Assembly (NCBI GenBank): GCA_033239525.1
Contig: BSYO01000010.1
Coordinates: 11,621,379 to 11,685,378 of the forward strand
Length of the DNA stretch: 64,000 nt
Source of the DNA: Nepenthes gracilis
Taxonomy: Eukaryota > Streptophyta > Magnoliopsida > Caryophyllales > Nepenthaceae
Reading direction: 5' to 3'
Both the position numbers and the translations under genes were made by a program. Below the pieces are notes generated by a model, which had not been told where the DNA came from, did not search any database, and saw nothing but the letters and a program-made list of their open reading frames with translations. Shown here piece by piece: positions 45,201 to 55,538 of the stretch. Within the stretch, counting starts at the first letter, position 1. Every line of letters starts with the position of its first letter.

Positions 45201-46257
45201 CTTTAAAGTTTTGACTAATTGGATAAAAACTCGAAAGTTGATTGGATGAAAGCTCAAAAGTTGATTTGATAGAAGCTCGAGAGCAAATGTGGTCATCAGC
45301 AACTATGGTTGAGTTGGAATTATCCAAATTCGAAAGAAACGTCGAAGAATCTCCACATGGCAGAGTGGAGAGAAAGTTTGATGGCAATTTGATCATAAGT
45401 CGTAGTAAGATGTGTCTAGTGCCTAAAGAAAGAAGTTGAGAAGAAGAAGCCTTCGAAATTTTATTTTGAGTCTGCCTCAAAAAATAAAGGATTTTGATGA
45501 TCATTTGGATATGGTTGAGCTAGTTGATGAAGTCGGCTTATCGCTTGCCTATTAGGAAGTCATTCCCGAGATTGGTTGTTCCATATTGTCAAGATGTGGA
45601 GATTGCAAGGTAATCCTACTTTGAAACTTTTAGTTGTGATCTGAGTCGGGTGATCGATCAGAGTGGTGTAGCGGAAGCATGTAGACTCGTGGCTATCGAT
45701 CATAAGATTTGATTTGAGGTTTGAAGTTGGAAATCAGAATTGCAACCCGATTGGAGGTTCTCAAAGAGTGATTTGATGTTTTTGGAAGTATCTTGAAGAG
45801 AAAAATTTTGAGCTTTGAAGTCGAATGATAGTCTGAAGTGGAGGTTTATTAGGATATTCAAAATCGCTAACAGATTAGAAAAGTGGCCTTTTAAATTGGC
45901 CTTACTTCTGAATTTGATAGATGGATACAATATGTTTTATATAAATGATCCTCTGCATGTGATTGGATTGGTATCGTTTTGATCAACGAGCGATATTTTA
46001 GATTAAAACTATGGTTCTAATTTTTAGGATAGGATTTGGTGCAAAGGAATAAGATGTGTCTATAGGCCATTGTACTTATGAGGAATCTTCCTATTGAGGA
46101 AGCGTTAGGGGATCCTCAGCGTGATTTCGAGTTGTTGAGGATCAAATTTAGAGAAATCATTTGATCAAAGAAGTTTATTGAGAAGATCGAATATGAAGTT
46201 TGGAAGAATATTCTCATTGTATGATAATTGAGATAATGAATGTGATGCGTAAATTTC
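42265..46257 (+). pseudogene. Element A gag-pol remnant (Tekay/Del-like)
   Basis: The first 1.5 kb (42265-43790) is unrecognised; it holds a 98-codon open frame from 43494 with no motif I know. RT begins near 43850: VICEFEDIF, FAIDIVLGSTPILKGPYGVA and LSKLKKLKQQLQNLLKK match the opening of Ty3 chromovirus RT. Decayed RT continues to about 44500. The integrase C-terminus is hinted at by NMFYINDPLHVIG near 45930. Stops are dense throughout. At 4.0 kb the internal region is shorter than the usual 5-6 kb, so parts are deleted. Confidence 0.6.
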
Positions 46258-46287
46258 GAGGACGAGATTTTTATAAGGATGAGAGAA
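46258..46287 (+). promoter_or_regulatory. Polypurine tract of element A
   Basis: GAGGACGAGATTTTTATAAG followed by GATGAGAGAA abuts the 3' LTR start TGTAAGATCCC. This is the standard plant Ty3 PPT context. Confidence 0.8.
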
Positions 46288-47450
46288 TGTAAGATCCCAA
46301 ATTTTTATTCGAATTATTTTAATATTAATTATGATTTTGGGTAATTTAAACGTGGTAAAAAATTAATTAAATATTCTAAAATTTTGGAAGGATATTTGGA
46401 TCAGTTAAGTTGGCTCCCGAAATGCACTCGTACTATTACATGAATATTGATTTAGCTTTTGGAATAAAAGAAAAAATATATAATATATAATATATAATAA
46501 TAATATAATAAAGTTCATAATAATAATAATAATGATAATAATAAATTATATTAAAAAAAGGGGAAAAGAATGGGGAAATCAGGAAAGGGGATCAGGGAGA
46601 GAAAAGAAGAGAGAGAGTGTGTGAGGGGGTTTAGGGTTTCGCAGGAAGGAGGAGGAGAAAAGGGAAGAAGGAGGAGAAGGGAGAGGAGAAGAGAGGAGAT
46701 CGGCGCGCAGTTGGTCGAGGGGGCGGCAACAGTGGCTTGCGGGTGAGGCTGCAGTGACCTTGGGCGAAGCGGCAATGCAGGAGAGAGAGAAGCCGCTTTG
46801 GAGAAGTGGCGCAGCAAGGAGAGAGAGGTGGTGACGGCCCGCACGTAAATCGCCGTCGGGTCTTAATAGCATTAATGGACATAAAAAAAATTTCACTTTC
46901 ATTTAGGATTTCATGAGGCCGAACTACTTGAGCTGGCCTTCCGATTTTAATTCCAACTCGAACCTGAGATGCATACTTGAATTGTAAATTTCATTTATCT
47001 AAAAGGAATCGCGGAGATATGACTAACATCCATAGATTCTCAAACAGTGAATCATTTTACAAGTCTCCACAAAATATCGAATAATTAAACAAGCTCTTCG
47101 TTTGATCAGCTCCAGCCAACTGAATTATTGGCTACCCCATAATGTTCTACTCAACTTCATCCTCCATGAGCCTTTCGTCATCTGAAAATAACAAGAGTGA
47201 GCTACACAGCCCAACAAAATACTCACATGCAGAAAATAGAGAACATAAACATATATATATAAGCGAATATAATTTAGCATACAAAAATCATCATGTCCTT
47301 TAGTTCAAAATTTCCTTAGTCTTTTTCTTCTTGTCTTGTCTGCTGAAAATCCATGAAAATCATTGAGAATTCTTATCATTTTTAGGGACCGGACGGAAGC
47401 GAACAACATCAAGGACGGGTTGTATGAAGTCTCACAACCTAAAGCCGTAT

Positions 47451-47756
47451 CCCCTCATTATGCTCCCCGGGGCGGGAGATAATGCTTTTAACCCGACATA
47501 CGGGGCCGTAGTCCAAAAGTCTTATGCCATTCCCTCATTATACTCCCCGGGGCGGGAGGTAATGCCTTTACTCGGCATACGGGGCCGTAGTCTAAAAGTC
47601 TTATGCCATTCCCTTATTATGCTCCCCGGGTCGAGAGGTAATACCTTTAACCCGGCATACGGGGCCGTAGTCCAAAAGTCTTCTGCCATTCCCTCATTAT
47701 ACTCCCCGGGGCGGGAGGTAATGCCTTTAACCCGACATACGGGGCCGTAGTTCCTT
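47451..47756. repeat. 80-bp tandem repeat, four units, in LTR B
   Basis: CCCCGGGGCGGGAGGTAATG with GACATACGGGGCCGTAG and AAAAGTCTTATGCCATTCCC recurs with starts at 47465, 47545, 47624 and 47704 (period 79-80). Each unit has the palindrome CCCCGGGG, altered to CCCCGGGT in the third. Traces of the unit appear in the fragment at 29430-29900. Confidence 0.92.
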
Positions 47757-47759
47757 TTT

Positions 47760-48480
47760 AAACAGAAAATCGGAGTTCTTTTTTCAAATAGTAGGCCGAA
47801 GTTCTTTTTCAAACAGAAAGCCGGAGTTCTTTTTCAAACAGTAGGCCGAAGTTCTTTTTCAAACAGTAGGCCGAAGTTCTTTTTCAACAAAAGATCGTAG
47901 TTCCAAAAAGCCGAAGCTCTTTTGTCAGCGCCAGAGTTCTTTTCTTAAAACTAAGCCGGAGTGCCAAAACCGAAGTTCTTTTCAAAAGGACAGAGTTATT
48001 TTCTGAAATCCGGAGTTCTTAAAACGGGAGTGATCTGTCTTAAAAATCCGGAGCTCTAAAATCGGACTGACTTTTCTTTAAAATCTGGGGTGCTGAAACC
48101 GGAGTGATCTTTTCTTTAAAATCCGGAGTGCTAAAACCGAAGTGATCTTTCTTTAAAATTCGGAGTGCTAAAATCGGAGTGATCTTTTCTTTAAAATTCG
48201 GAGTTCTTTTTTTTTATAACCGGGACGGAGTATTTTTTTCTTAAAAGGATTGAGGGCTTTTACATTAAAAAGACAGAGCTCTTTTTCGTAAAAGACGGAG
48301 TTCTTTTAATAAGGCGGAGTTCAAAAGCCGGTGTTCTTTTCTACAAATTCAAAGTTCTTAAAAGCCGGAGTTCTTTATTCGTAAAGGCCGGAGCTACAAA
48401 TCCGAAGTTCTTAAAAGCCAGAGTTCTTTATCATTCAAAGTCCGAAGCTCTTTTTCTTAAAGTTAGAAGTCTTTTCATGA
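47760..48480. repeat. CGGAGTTCTTTT tandem array in LTR B
   Basis: Irregular repeats of GCCGGAGTTCTTTTTCAAAC and CTTTAAAATCCGGAGTGCTA. This is the reverse complement of the 28140-29270 array, so the array is a family property of LTR B; the two copies differ in length and order. Confidence 0.85.
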
Positions 48481-50707
48481 GATTATCAGAGTTCATAAAA
48501 GTCGACAATCAATTATAAAAATCCAATTTCCTGAATATCATGCTTTCCTTTAAACATGTGATTACGAACGATAAATCACAAGAACCAGTATCATTTATAT
48601 AATTTCATAAAGATATACATACTAGCGTATGCGAGAATCATGAACTTTAAAAACAAGGGGTGAGTATTCTTTGGGATTGGATCTATGAACCTTTCACTTG
48701 GTTCTCATAAAAGTTGTTAATGCTTTCACAGGCTTTTGCCTAGCTTCCTCTCCTAAGTCATGGGAAGGGCCATTACTTATAGGCGTGGTAGTAAGTAGGG
48801 CAGGTCACTTCTTGTACTTCTTTCTTTCTACAAGGTCATCGGGGTGGTTAGGAGTAGGTAACCTACTCAAGCATGGTCGTTCTTTAATTTTCGTAAGGGC
48901 TTCCTTGCAGGCATGGTTATTCTGATTTTACTTTTCGTAAGGGCTTCCTTTACCCTAAAGGCATGGTCATACTAACTTTATTTTCGTAGGGGATTTCTTT
49001 ATTATTTTGGGTCAATTTTAATTATTTTTCATAAAAGCCGGAGTTCAAATTCCATTAAACTGAAGTTCATATAGCTGGAGTTCTTGTGCACTAGAAGCCG
49101 GAGCTCCTTATTCATAAAAGCGGGACTCGATTTTCATCAAAGAAGTCCGGACTTTCCTCACCATGCAAGGGCGAACTTGAATTCATCTTAAGGCCGAGTT
49201 ACTTTTCTTATTACATTTTTCGGTTAATATAATACCCTCAAATCCGGTCAACTTCTTTTTATTATTCACTCCGTCCATTACCTTCTCATCAACTTCGGAT
49301 TTTATTCTCCTTACACCCATAATTCTACTCTGGCTTTACCAACACACAAAACCACTCCGGTCTTCAAGGCCACTTCGGCCTCACTTCACACAATGCACTC
49401 CAGCCTTAAATTTTTTGATTTCAAAACAAGCTCTAAGGCCGGTTTGAAACTTCTTATTACATTTTCTGGTCAACGTAGTTGACCGGATAACCTTTAGTTT
49501 TCCTCGATCCTTTGATTATTTTGACTCGATGACTGGGACTTCTATGCTTCAGAAGTTAGGTCGTTACAGAGGCTTGCCGGGGAAGGACGGTGGTCGGATG
49601 GGAGGCAGAAGTGGCGGCAACCCGTAGGCTAGGCAGTGGCGGTTGTGGTCGAGGCGGCACGGTGTTGGTGCACACGGCAGAGGCCGCACGCCGAAGAGAG
49701 AAAGGGCAGCGCGTGGGCTTCGGCCAGTAGGAGAGAGAAACACCCAATTAAAGTGCTTTGAGATATCCTTTCTTCAGTTCTACATAGTATAAAGTCAATA
49801 CAAGTATCTGTAAACTCTCCCTTTGATCTGATTCAATATCCGATATTTTTCGGATACTACTTAAAAATTTTTATAACATACATGTAATTTTATCTGCCCG
49901 ATCTATTTAATTTGGACATGCATGTATGACTCATTGGGTAATTTGGATGTTTCTAGATTAGGTTTTATGATTTTAGAGGGTTTACTATTTTTTTGGAAGC
50001 CTGAAAAATTTATTGGATATCATATATTTTTATATCGAAATATTTGTATAAAAATGGGCATAAAATTTTGCAAATGTCGTGCAGTCACATGCATTGTCAG
50101 GTTGCTGTCACTATATTTGGATTTAGATTATTAGATATTCTGGCCAGCTCCCAGCGAAGAGATATTTGTTATTTGGAAATGTTTTTTCGCCGATAGGAAA
50201 GGTTTAGAGTAGTGACCCTTGCCATTCGAATATTTTGATTCGACCTTAAAATATATTCACACATCCTAATATATCTGACAAGTTTAAAAATTATATCTAA
50301 AATTATAGGTAGCAAATAATAGTGAGCGACCTTATCTATTGGTACATAGTACATAGGTGGCCATTCTTACTGTCCTAGTTTATATTTGATTTGACCTAAG
50401 GTTATCGAAATTACGTGTAACCCTTCCTCAAGTTAATCTTTAAATAATCGGAACACAATTTTAATGCATGATTTGCATCTTTGCATTGATTTGTATTAGA
50501 CATTGATTTGGAATTTGGTTTTGGATTTAGATTTGAGATTCACCGATTTTGCCCACAGTTGGGCATTGATATGTCTCGTACAAATAATTTTAATTATATA
50601 TTTCGATTCGAACATTTTGAATATCTGTCGCGATACTATTTTGACTTCTGTGCACACAATTAGATCATTCGACTATCGCATTTTACCCGAAATCGAAGGT
50701 GATCAGG

Positions 50708-50772
50708 CCTTGGATTCAAACTTGGACTCAGACTCGGACTTGGACTTGTACTTAGATTGGACTTGGAATTGG
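50708..50772. repeat. GGACTT minisatellite in LTR A (3' copy)
   Basis: GGACTCGGACTTGGACTTG and related units. The 94-codon frame 50503-50787 with alternating Asp/Leu/Ser is only a translation of this repeat. Confidence 0.75.
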
Positions 50773-51469
50773 CTATTTGCCAAATAGAATCGGTCTGAAT
50801 TACTTCTGTTTGGTTTATATATATATATATATATACATGTCCCGATGATGGTTATTTTTCAATTTGAATATTGTTTCGGATTTGGATATCTGATTTGAGT
50901 ACGAGACTACTATTGGATTTTGGATCTTGAATTTCTATTGAATTTATTTTATTAACGATTTGAATTTATTCTGTCACTTGAACGTATTTTATCAATTTAA
51001 TCTTCTCTCTAATTTAGTAGACTCCTTTTGTTTAAATATGATATTTATTGAGTATTATACTCATTTTTTCTATTTTATCCTTCTAGAGTTGAAAATTCAG
51101 ATACATTGTGAGAGTATGATCATGATTTGTCAGTCATTCGTCCGATTTGATAAGTTTTTTCTCATTATGGCTTAATTTGGTAATTGATGTGATTGTACTA
51201 TGAAATTTATCAGATATAGGCTAATGGATATATTTTAAAAATAGTTGGGATGTTATATTATGTCTAATTTATGATTTGGTTAGAATTGTTACCTCCCCTA
51301 CGATGATTGTAGAGTAAGTTAAATTTATTTTGTCTAGACGGTTGTTCGATGAAGTCCTGTATGTATTTTAGGATTTAATATTATTTGTTTAAAATTATTC
51401 TAAATTTTAAATTTTAAAAATTATAATTAATTATTTAAATTGATTTACTTAGTTCGGGTTCGTGACTGA

Positions 51470-52480
51470 TATCATCAGTAAGAATTAAGTGTGAACATGT
51501 ACCTAAGACAACTTTCAAAATGAGATATGGTCATTAAGAATTCTTGGTGATGTATTGTGGATTAACGAATGCACCGACAACTTTTGTAGATCTCATGAAT
51601 CGAGTTTTTTAATTCTACATGGATATATTTGTGGTTATTTTTTATTGATGATATTTTGATTTATTTAAAAAATTTTGAGGACTATGTGATACATTTGAAG
51701 ATTGCGCTGTAGGCTTTGAAGAAAGGATAATTGTAAACTAAATTAAAGAAATGTGAGTTTTAGTTAGAAGAAATATTATTTTTGGGACATAGTTTCCATA
51801 AGAGGTATTTTAGTGGACCCAAAAAAGATTAAAGTTGTGGTAAATTGGGATTGATTGACCAATGTTATGGAGGTAAGGAGTTTCCAATGTTACCCAGTAA
51901 TTATAGATATTTTGTTGGGAATTTCTTAAGGATCTTGGTGCCATTGATGCATTTGACTCATAAGCAAACAATATTTCTTTGAGATGAAGATTATGAGTGG
52001 AGTTTTCAAGAGTTGAATGATCGAATGACTTCAATGACAATATTGTCAATTCTAGATGGATCGGGAGCTTTTGTGGTTTATTATGATGTTTTGAAAAAAA
52101 GTTTGAGTTGTATTTTGATACAGTATAGCCAAGTTGTTACTTATGGGTCAAGGCAGTTGAAGGCTCACGACCAAAATTATCGCACAAATAATTTAGAATT
52201 GGCGGTGTTGATTTTTACACTAAAAATTTGGAGGCATTATTTGTATAAAGAGAGTTCATAGTGTATTTCAATCATAAAAGCTTAAAGTATTTATTCTTAT
52301 AAAAAGAATTAAATATGCGGCAACGTAGATTGATAGATTTGTTGAGGAATTATAATTGTGAAATTCAATATCAGTTAAGAAAGGTGAGTGTAATTGCCGA
52401 TACTTTGAGTCGGAAATCTTCAAATATAATAGCCCATTTGATAACTAAGAAATGGGAGATATTCGATAAAATGAAAGGTT
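51470..52480 (+). pseudogene. Element F RT (second part) and RNase H
   Basis: The RT resumes at TATCATCAG and reads RIKCEHVPKTTFKMRYGH, GLTNAPTTFVDLMNRVF, and (one base shifted) FIDDIL at about 51645 with the catalytic Asp pair kept. RNase [41 protein letters not shown] and [16 protein letters not shown] (52013-52261), then FNHKSLKYLF and NMRQRRLIDLLRNYNCEIQY with IADTLSRKS (52315-52430). The join with 40467-41019 across element A is exact at the motif level. At least ten stops. Confidence 0.85.
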
Positions 52481-54160
52481 GTAACATTCATTTACACTCC
52501 CAAGGGTCAAGGATAATTTTGTTGTATTTTTAAGTGCAACCCATGATTATAGAAATGATCAAGGAAACTCAAATGATCAATCCATATTTGATGGAGATTG
52601 CCAGAGATTTAGACCATGATTTGTGGGCTAATTTCAACATTTGGACGGATGGAATTCTTTAATTTTGAAATAAGATTTGTGTACCGAATATTAAAAGGTT
52701 AAAGGAGGAGATATTGAATGAGGTACATAGAGCAAAGTATACAATTCACTTATGAGTGAATAAGATATATCAATATATGAAGAAAATTTTCTGGTGGCGA
52801 AATATGATACGGAAAATTGCAACGTATGTGGTGAGATGTAAGTTAAGGCCAAGTATAAGAGGCTGCCAGGATTTTTGTACCCTCTGTAGATTCTTGATTG
52901 GAAATGGTAACATATTGTGATGGATTTTACCTCTAGTTTGCCTCAGACAGCAAGAAATTTGGATGCCATTTGAGTAATTGTGGATTAATTGATGAAATCT
53001 ACTCACTTTTTGCCTATGAGGATAACATTTTCAAGAGATTGGTTGACATTTTCATTTGATAATGAGATTCTAAGATTGTATGGTATTCCAATTTTAATAG
53101 TTTCTAATCATAATCCGAGATTTATGTCTAAGTTTTGGGAAAGCTAGCATAAGGAGTTGAGAACTAAATTGAAGTTTAGTATGACGCTTTACCCTCAGAC
53201 AGATGATTAATCAGAGAGAACCATTTAGATTTTCGAAGATATGTTGAGGGCATCTGTTTTGGAGATAAAAGAAAATTTGGACAATTATTTGTTATTGGCT
53301 AAATTTGCATACAACAACATTAATAAATCAAGTATCAAGATGACTCGTTTTGAGGATTTATACGGATGGAGATGCAGGTATCCTATTAATTGAAAAGAGA
53401 TTGGTAATCATAAATTTTGGGCCCCATATTATTTAGGACACGCTAATAATATCAAAATTATTCGAGATCGTTTAATTGTTTCCTAAAGTCATCAAAAGAG
53501 TTATGCCGATTGGGGAAATCCGATTTAGTTTTGAAGTGGGTGAATATATATTTTTGAAGGTATCTCCTAGAAAGGAAATTTCAAGGTTTAGAGTGAAAGG
53601 CAAATTAAAGTCAAAATTCATTAGACTATTTGAGATTTTAAAAGTATTTCCTAAAGTCATCAAAAGAGTTACGCCAATCGACAAAAATCTGATTTGAGGT
53701 TTGAAGTGGGTGAATAAGCATTTTTCAAATTATCTCCTAGAAAGGGAATCTCAAGGTTTGGAATGAAACGAAAATTGAAACCGAGATTCGTTTGACCATT
53801 TAAGATTTCGTAACAGATTGGAGAAGTGCCATATAGATTGGCTTTACCTTCAAGTTTGACAAATTGTCTTAATATCTTCCATGCTTCTATATTGAGAAAA
53901 TATGTATTTGATCTTTCGCATGTGATTGAGTACGAACTGTTGTAAATTGATAAAAATTTGACGTATGTTGAGGTTCCAATTTAAATTTTGGAAAGAAGGG
54001 ATCAGTTGGTGCATACTAAGATGATTTCTTTGGTTAAGGTGCTTTAGAGAAACTATTTGATTGAGGAAGCGACATGGGAATGTGAGGATAGAATTTAGGA
54101 GATGTACTCTTACTTATTTGAGTTTTGAGGTATGTAAATTTTTAGGATGAAATTTTTATA
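52481..54160 (+). pseudogene. Element F integrase and chromodomain-like tail
   Basis: Broken integrase: FWWRNMIRKIA (HHCC region, about 52790), a core segment near 52915-53210, and FAYNN near 53308 and RDRLIV near 53465. The C-terminal segment FEVGEYIFLKVSPRKEISRF, KGKLKSKFI is followed by a second decayed copy (168-bp tandem duplication, 53479/53647). Then ASILRKYVFDLSHVIEYEL, KNLTYVEVPI, ISLVKVL and EEATWECEDRI match the chromodomain-like tail of Tekay/Del elements. In that group the tail is thought to guide insertion into heterochromatin. Confidence 0.8.
53479..53813. repeat. 168-bp tandem duplication of the integrase C-terminal segment
   Basis: TCCTAAAGTCATCAAAAGAG occurs at 53481 and 53649. 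Both copies run on through GAAGTGGGTGAATA and TCTCCTAGAAAGG. Substitutions differ between copies. Confidence 0.88.
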
Positions 54161-54171
54161 AGGAGGAGAGA
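54155..54171 (+). promoter_or_regulatory. Polypurine tract of element F
   Basis: TATAAGGAGGAGAGAG follows GATGAAATTTT and directly precedes LTR F, the same context as in elements A, C and E. Confidence 0.8.
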
Positions 54172-54172
54172 G

Positions 54173-55538
54173 TCGTAATATCTGGTTCCATGTCTAGTTA
54201 ATTTGATATTATTAGTTTATTTTGGATTTAGTTTGGATATATTGAATTAATTATGTTACGTGAATTTGAAGAAAATTAAGAGTATGGGAACAAATGTGGC
54301 ACCTAAGGTATGCCTAATGCGCTCATTCCCATTTGGCAAAATGTGCATGTCCGAAGAGCACATATGGATGGTGTAAAGTATCAGTTTCTAAAATATAGTA
54401 ATTAAGAAAAAGTTTTGGATTTGTGATATAGAAATCTTCCCTGATTTATATTTTTATAAAAATTATCGTAAGAAATTGAATAAAACTAATATATTCGGAT
54501 ATCCTAATCTACTTAAAAAATATAAAGATTGTATTTATTATCCACAGGTAGTAAAAAAAGTGGCATTTGTTGTCATTTATAAGGGATAATATATAGACAA
54601 CTCACCTACAAATCTAAATAGTAACTTATAGCTTAAGATTATCGAGAGTACATGTAACTTCCTCAAGGCCAGTTTTTCGGTCTTTAGTTCTCCGATTTGA
54701 GTATGTTTTAGGCTTTTTTATATGTTTTAATTGTATTTATTTAGATATTTGAGATTTCAATTGATATTCATAGGTTTCACTCACAATTGAGATTCAATCA
54801 TTTTTGTACATTTAGAACATCTAGCATTCTTTTTTGGACTATACTTTTGAATAAGATACTCTATTTGGACTTTCGTTGTTGTGATATAGCGAACATTTTG
54901 ATTTTAGATTTTGTTAATTTTTTTATATGTTTTGTCAATTTTTAGTCTGATTATAGACTCATTTGTTTTATGTATTCTATACCGATACTTATTAAGTATT
55001 TAACTAACGTTTTTATTATTTCTTATGTCTTCAAATTAGAGGGTTGTGGGTGTCTCACAAGAAATTTAGACATGATTGCTATTAGAGACTTGGCCTATAT
55101 TTTGTGAGTACTTGTTTTGTTGTTGGATCATCTTCATATCACTTATATTTTTGATATTAAGGGTTGGTCTAATGTCAATGTACAACATGGCTGTGGAATC
55201 AAGACATAGATCATTTGTTATTTAGTTATTATGTTGTTTGGTTTGTGTTGGATCAGTGGCAGGTTGTACAGTCATTTTGTCACGCTTTCCTTTTGAGTTT
55301 TCAAGCAAGCCACGACTATCTGTTTGCCCGAATCAGTAGTTTGGAGAGATTCTATGAATGATTAACATTATTATTTATTTTATTATTATTATTATTATTA
55401 AGGTTGGATAGATATTTGGTTAGATCATGCCCGGATATGGGTATTGGGTTAGATGTCGTTCTTAATTGGGCTTTTATTTTGTAATTTATGATTATCATTA
55501 TATATTATTAGGATTTGCATTGGTTCAGGTTTGTGACA
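54173..55538 (+). repeat. 3' LTR of element F (internally deleted)
   Basis: It starts next to the PPT (TCGTAATATCTGG, from TGTAATATC) and ends GGTTTGTGACA. At 1366 bp it lacks about 700 bp present in the 5' LTR (roughly 34750-35450), including the TATA and purine-rich leader. The downstream flank is CTACC; the upstream flank of the element is CCACC, one transition apart. Confidence 0.8.

Larger units (their letters stand above)
46829..49568 (-). mobile_element. Solo LTR, family B, with two tandem arrays
   Basis: On the plus strand it runs from TGGTGACGGCCCGCACG to AGGTCGTTACA; on the minus strand it starts TGTAACGACCTAAC and ends GCCGTCACCA. It is flanked by GAGG (46825-46828 and 49569-49572; AGAGG if the terminal A is counted in the duplication). 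Length 2740 bp. It carries four 80-bp units (47451-47756) and a CGGAGTTCTTTT-type array (47760-48480). It interrupts LTR A cleanly. Confidence 0.87.
46288..51469 (+). repeat. 3' LTR of element A, interrupted by solo LTR B
   Basis: It starts TGTAAGATCCCAAA and ends TCGTGACT(GA). With LTR B (46829-49568) removed it is about 2.44 kb. It aligns with the 5' LTR on both sides of the latter's deletion. It retains a purine-rich leader (46556-46680) and a GC-rich block split by LTR B (46680-46828 and 49569-49730). Flank TATCA at 51470-51474, after which the element F RT frame resumes. Confidence 0.82.

Noticed and set aside
46551..46902. Three overlapping Pro/Ser/Leu-rich minus-strand frames
   Set aside because: Opposite strand of the purine-rich leader of LTR A; typical chance open frames in GA-rich DNA.
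47424..47812. Repetitive frames over the 80-bp array on both strands
   Set aside because: They follow the DNA repeat, occur on both strands and have no homologue that I recognise.
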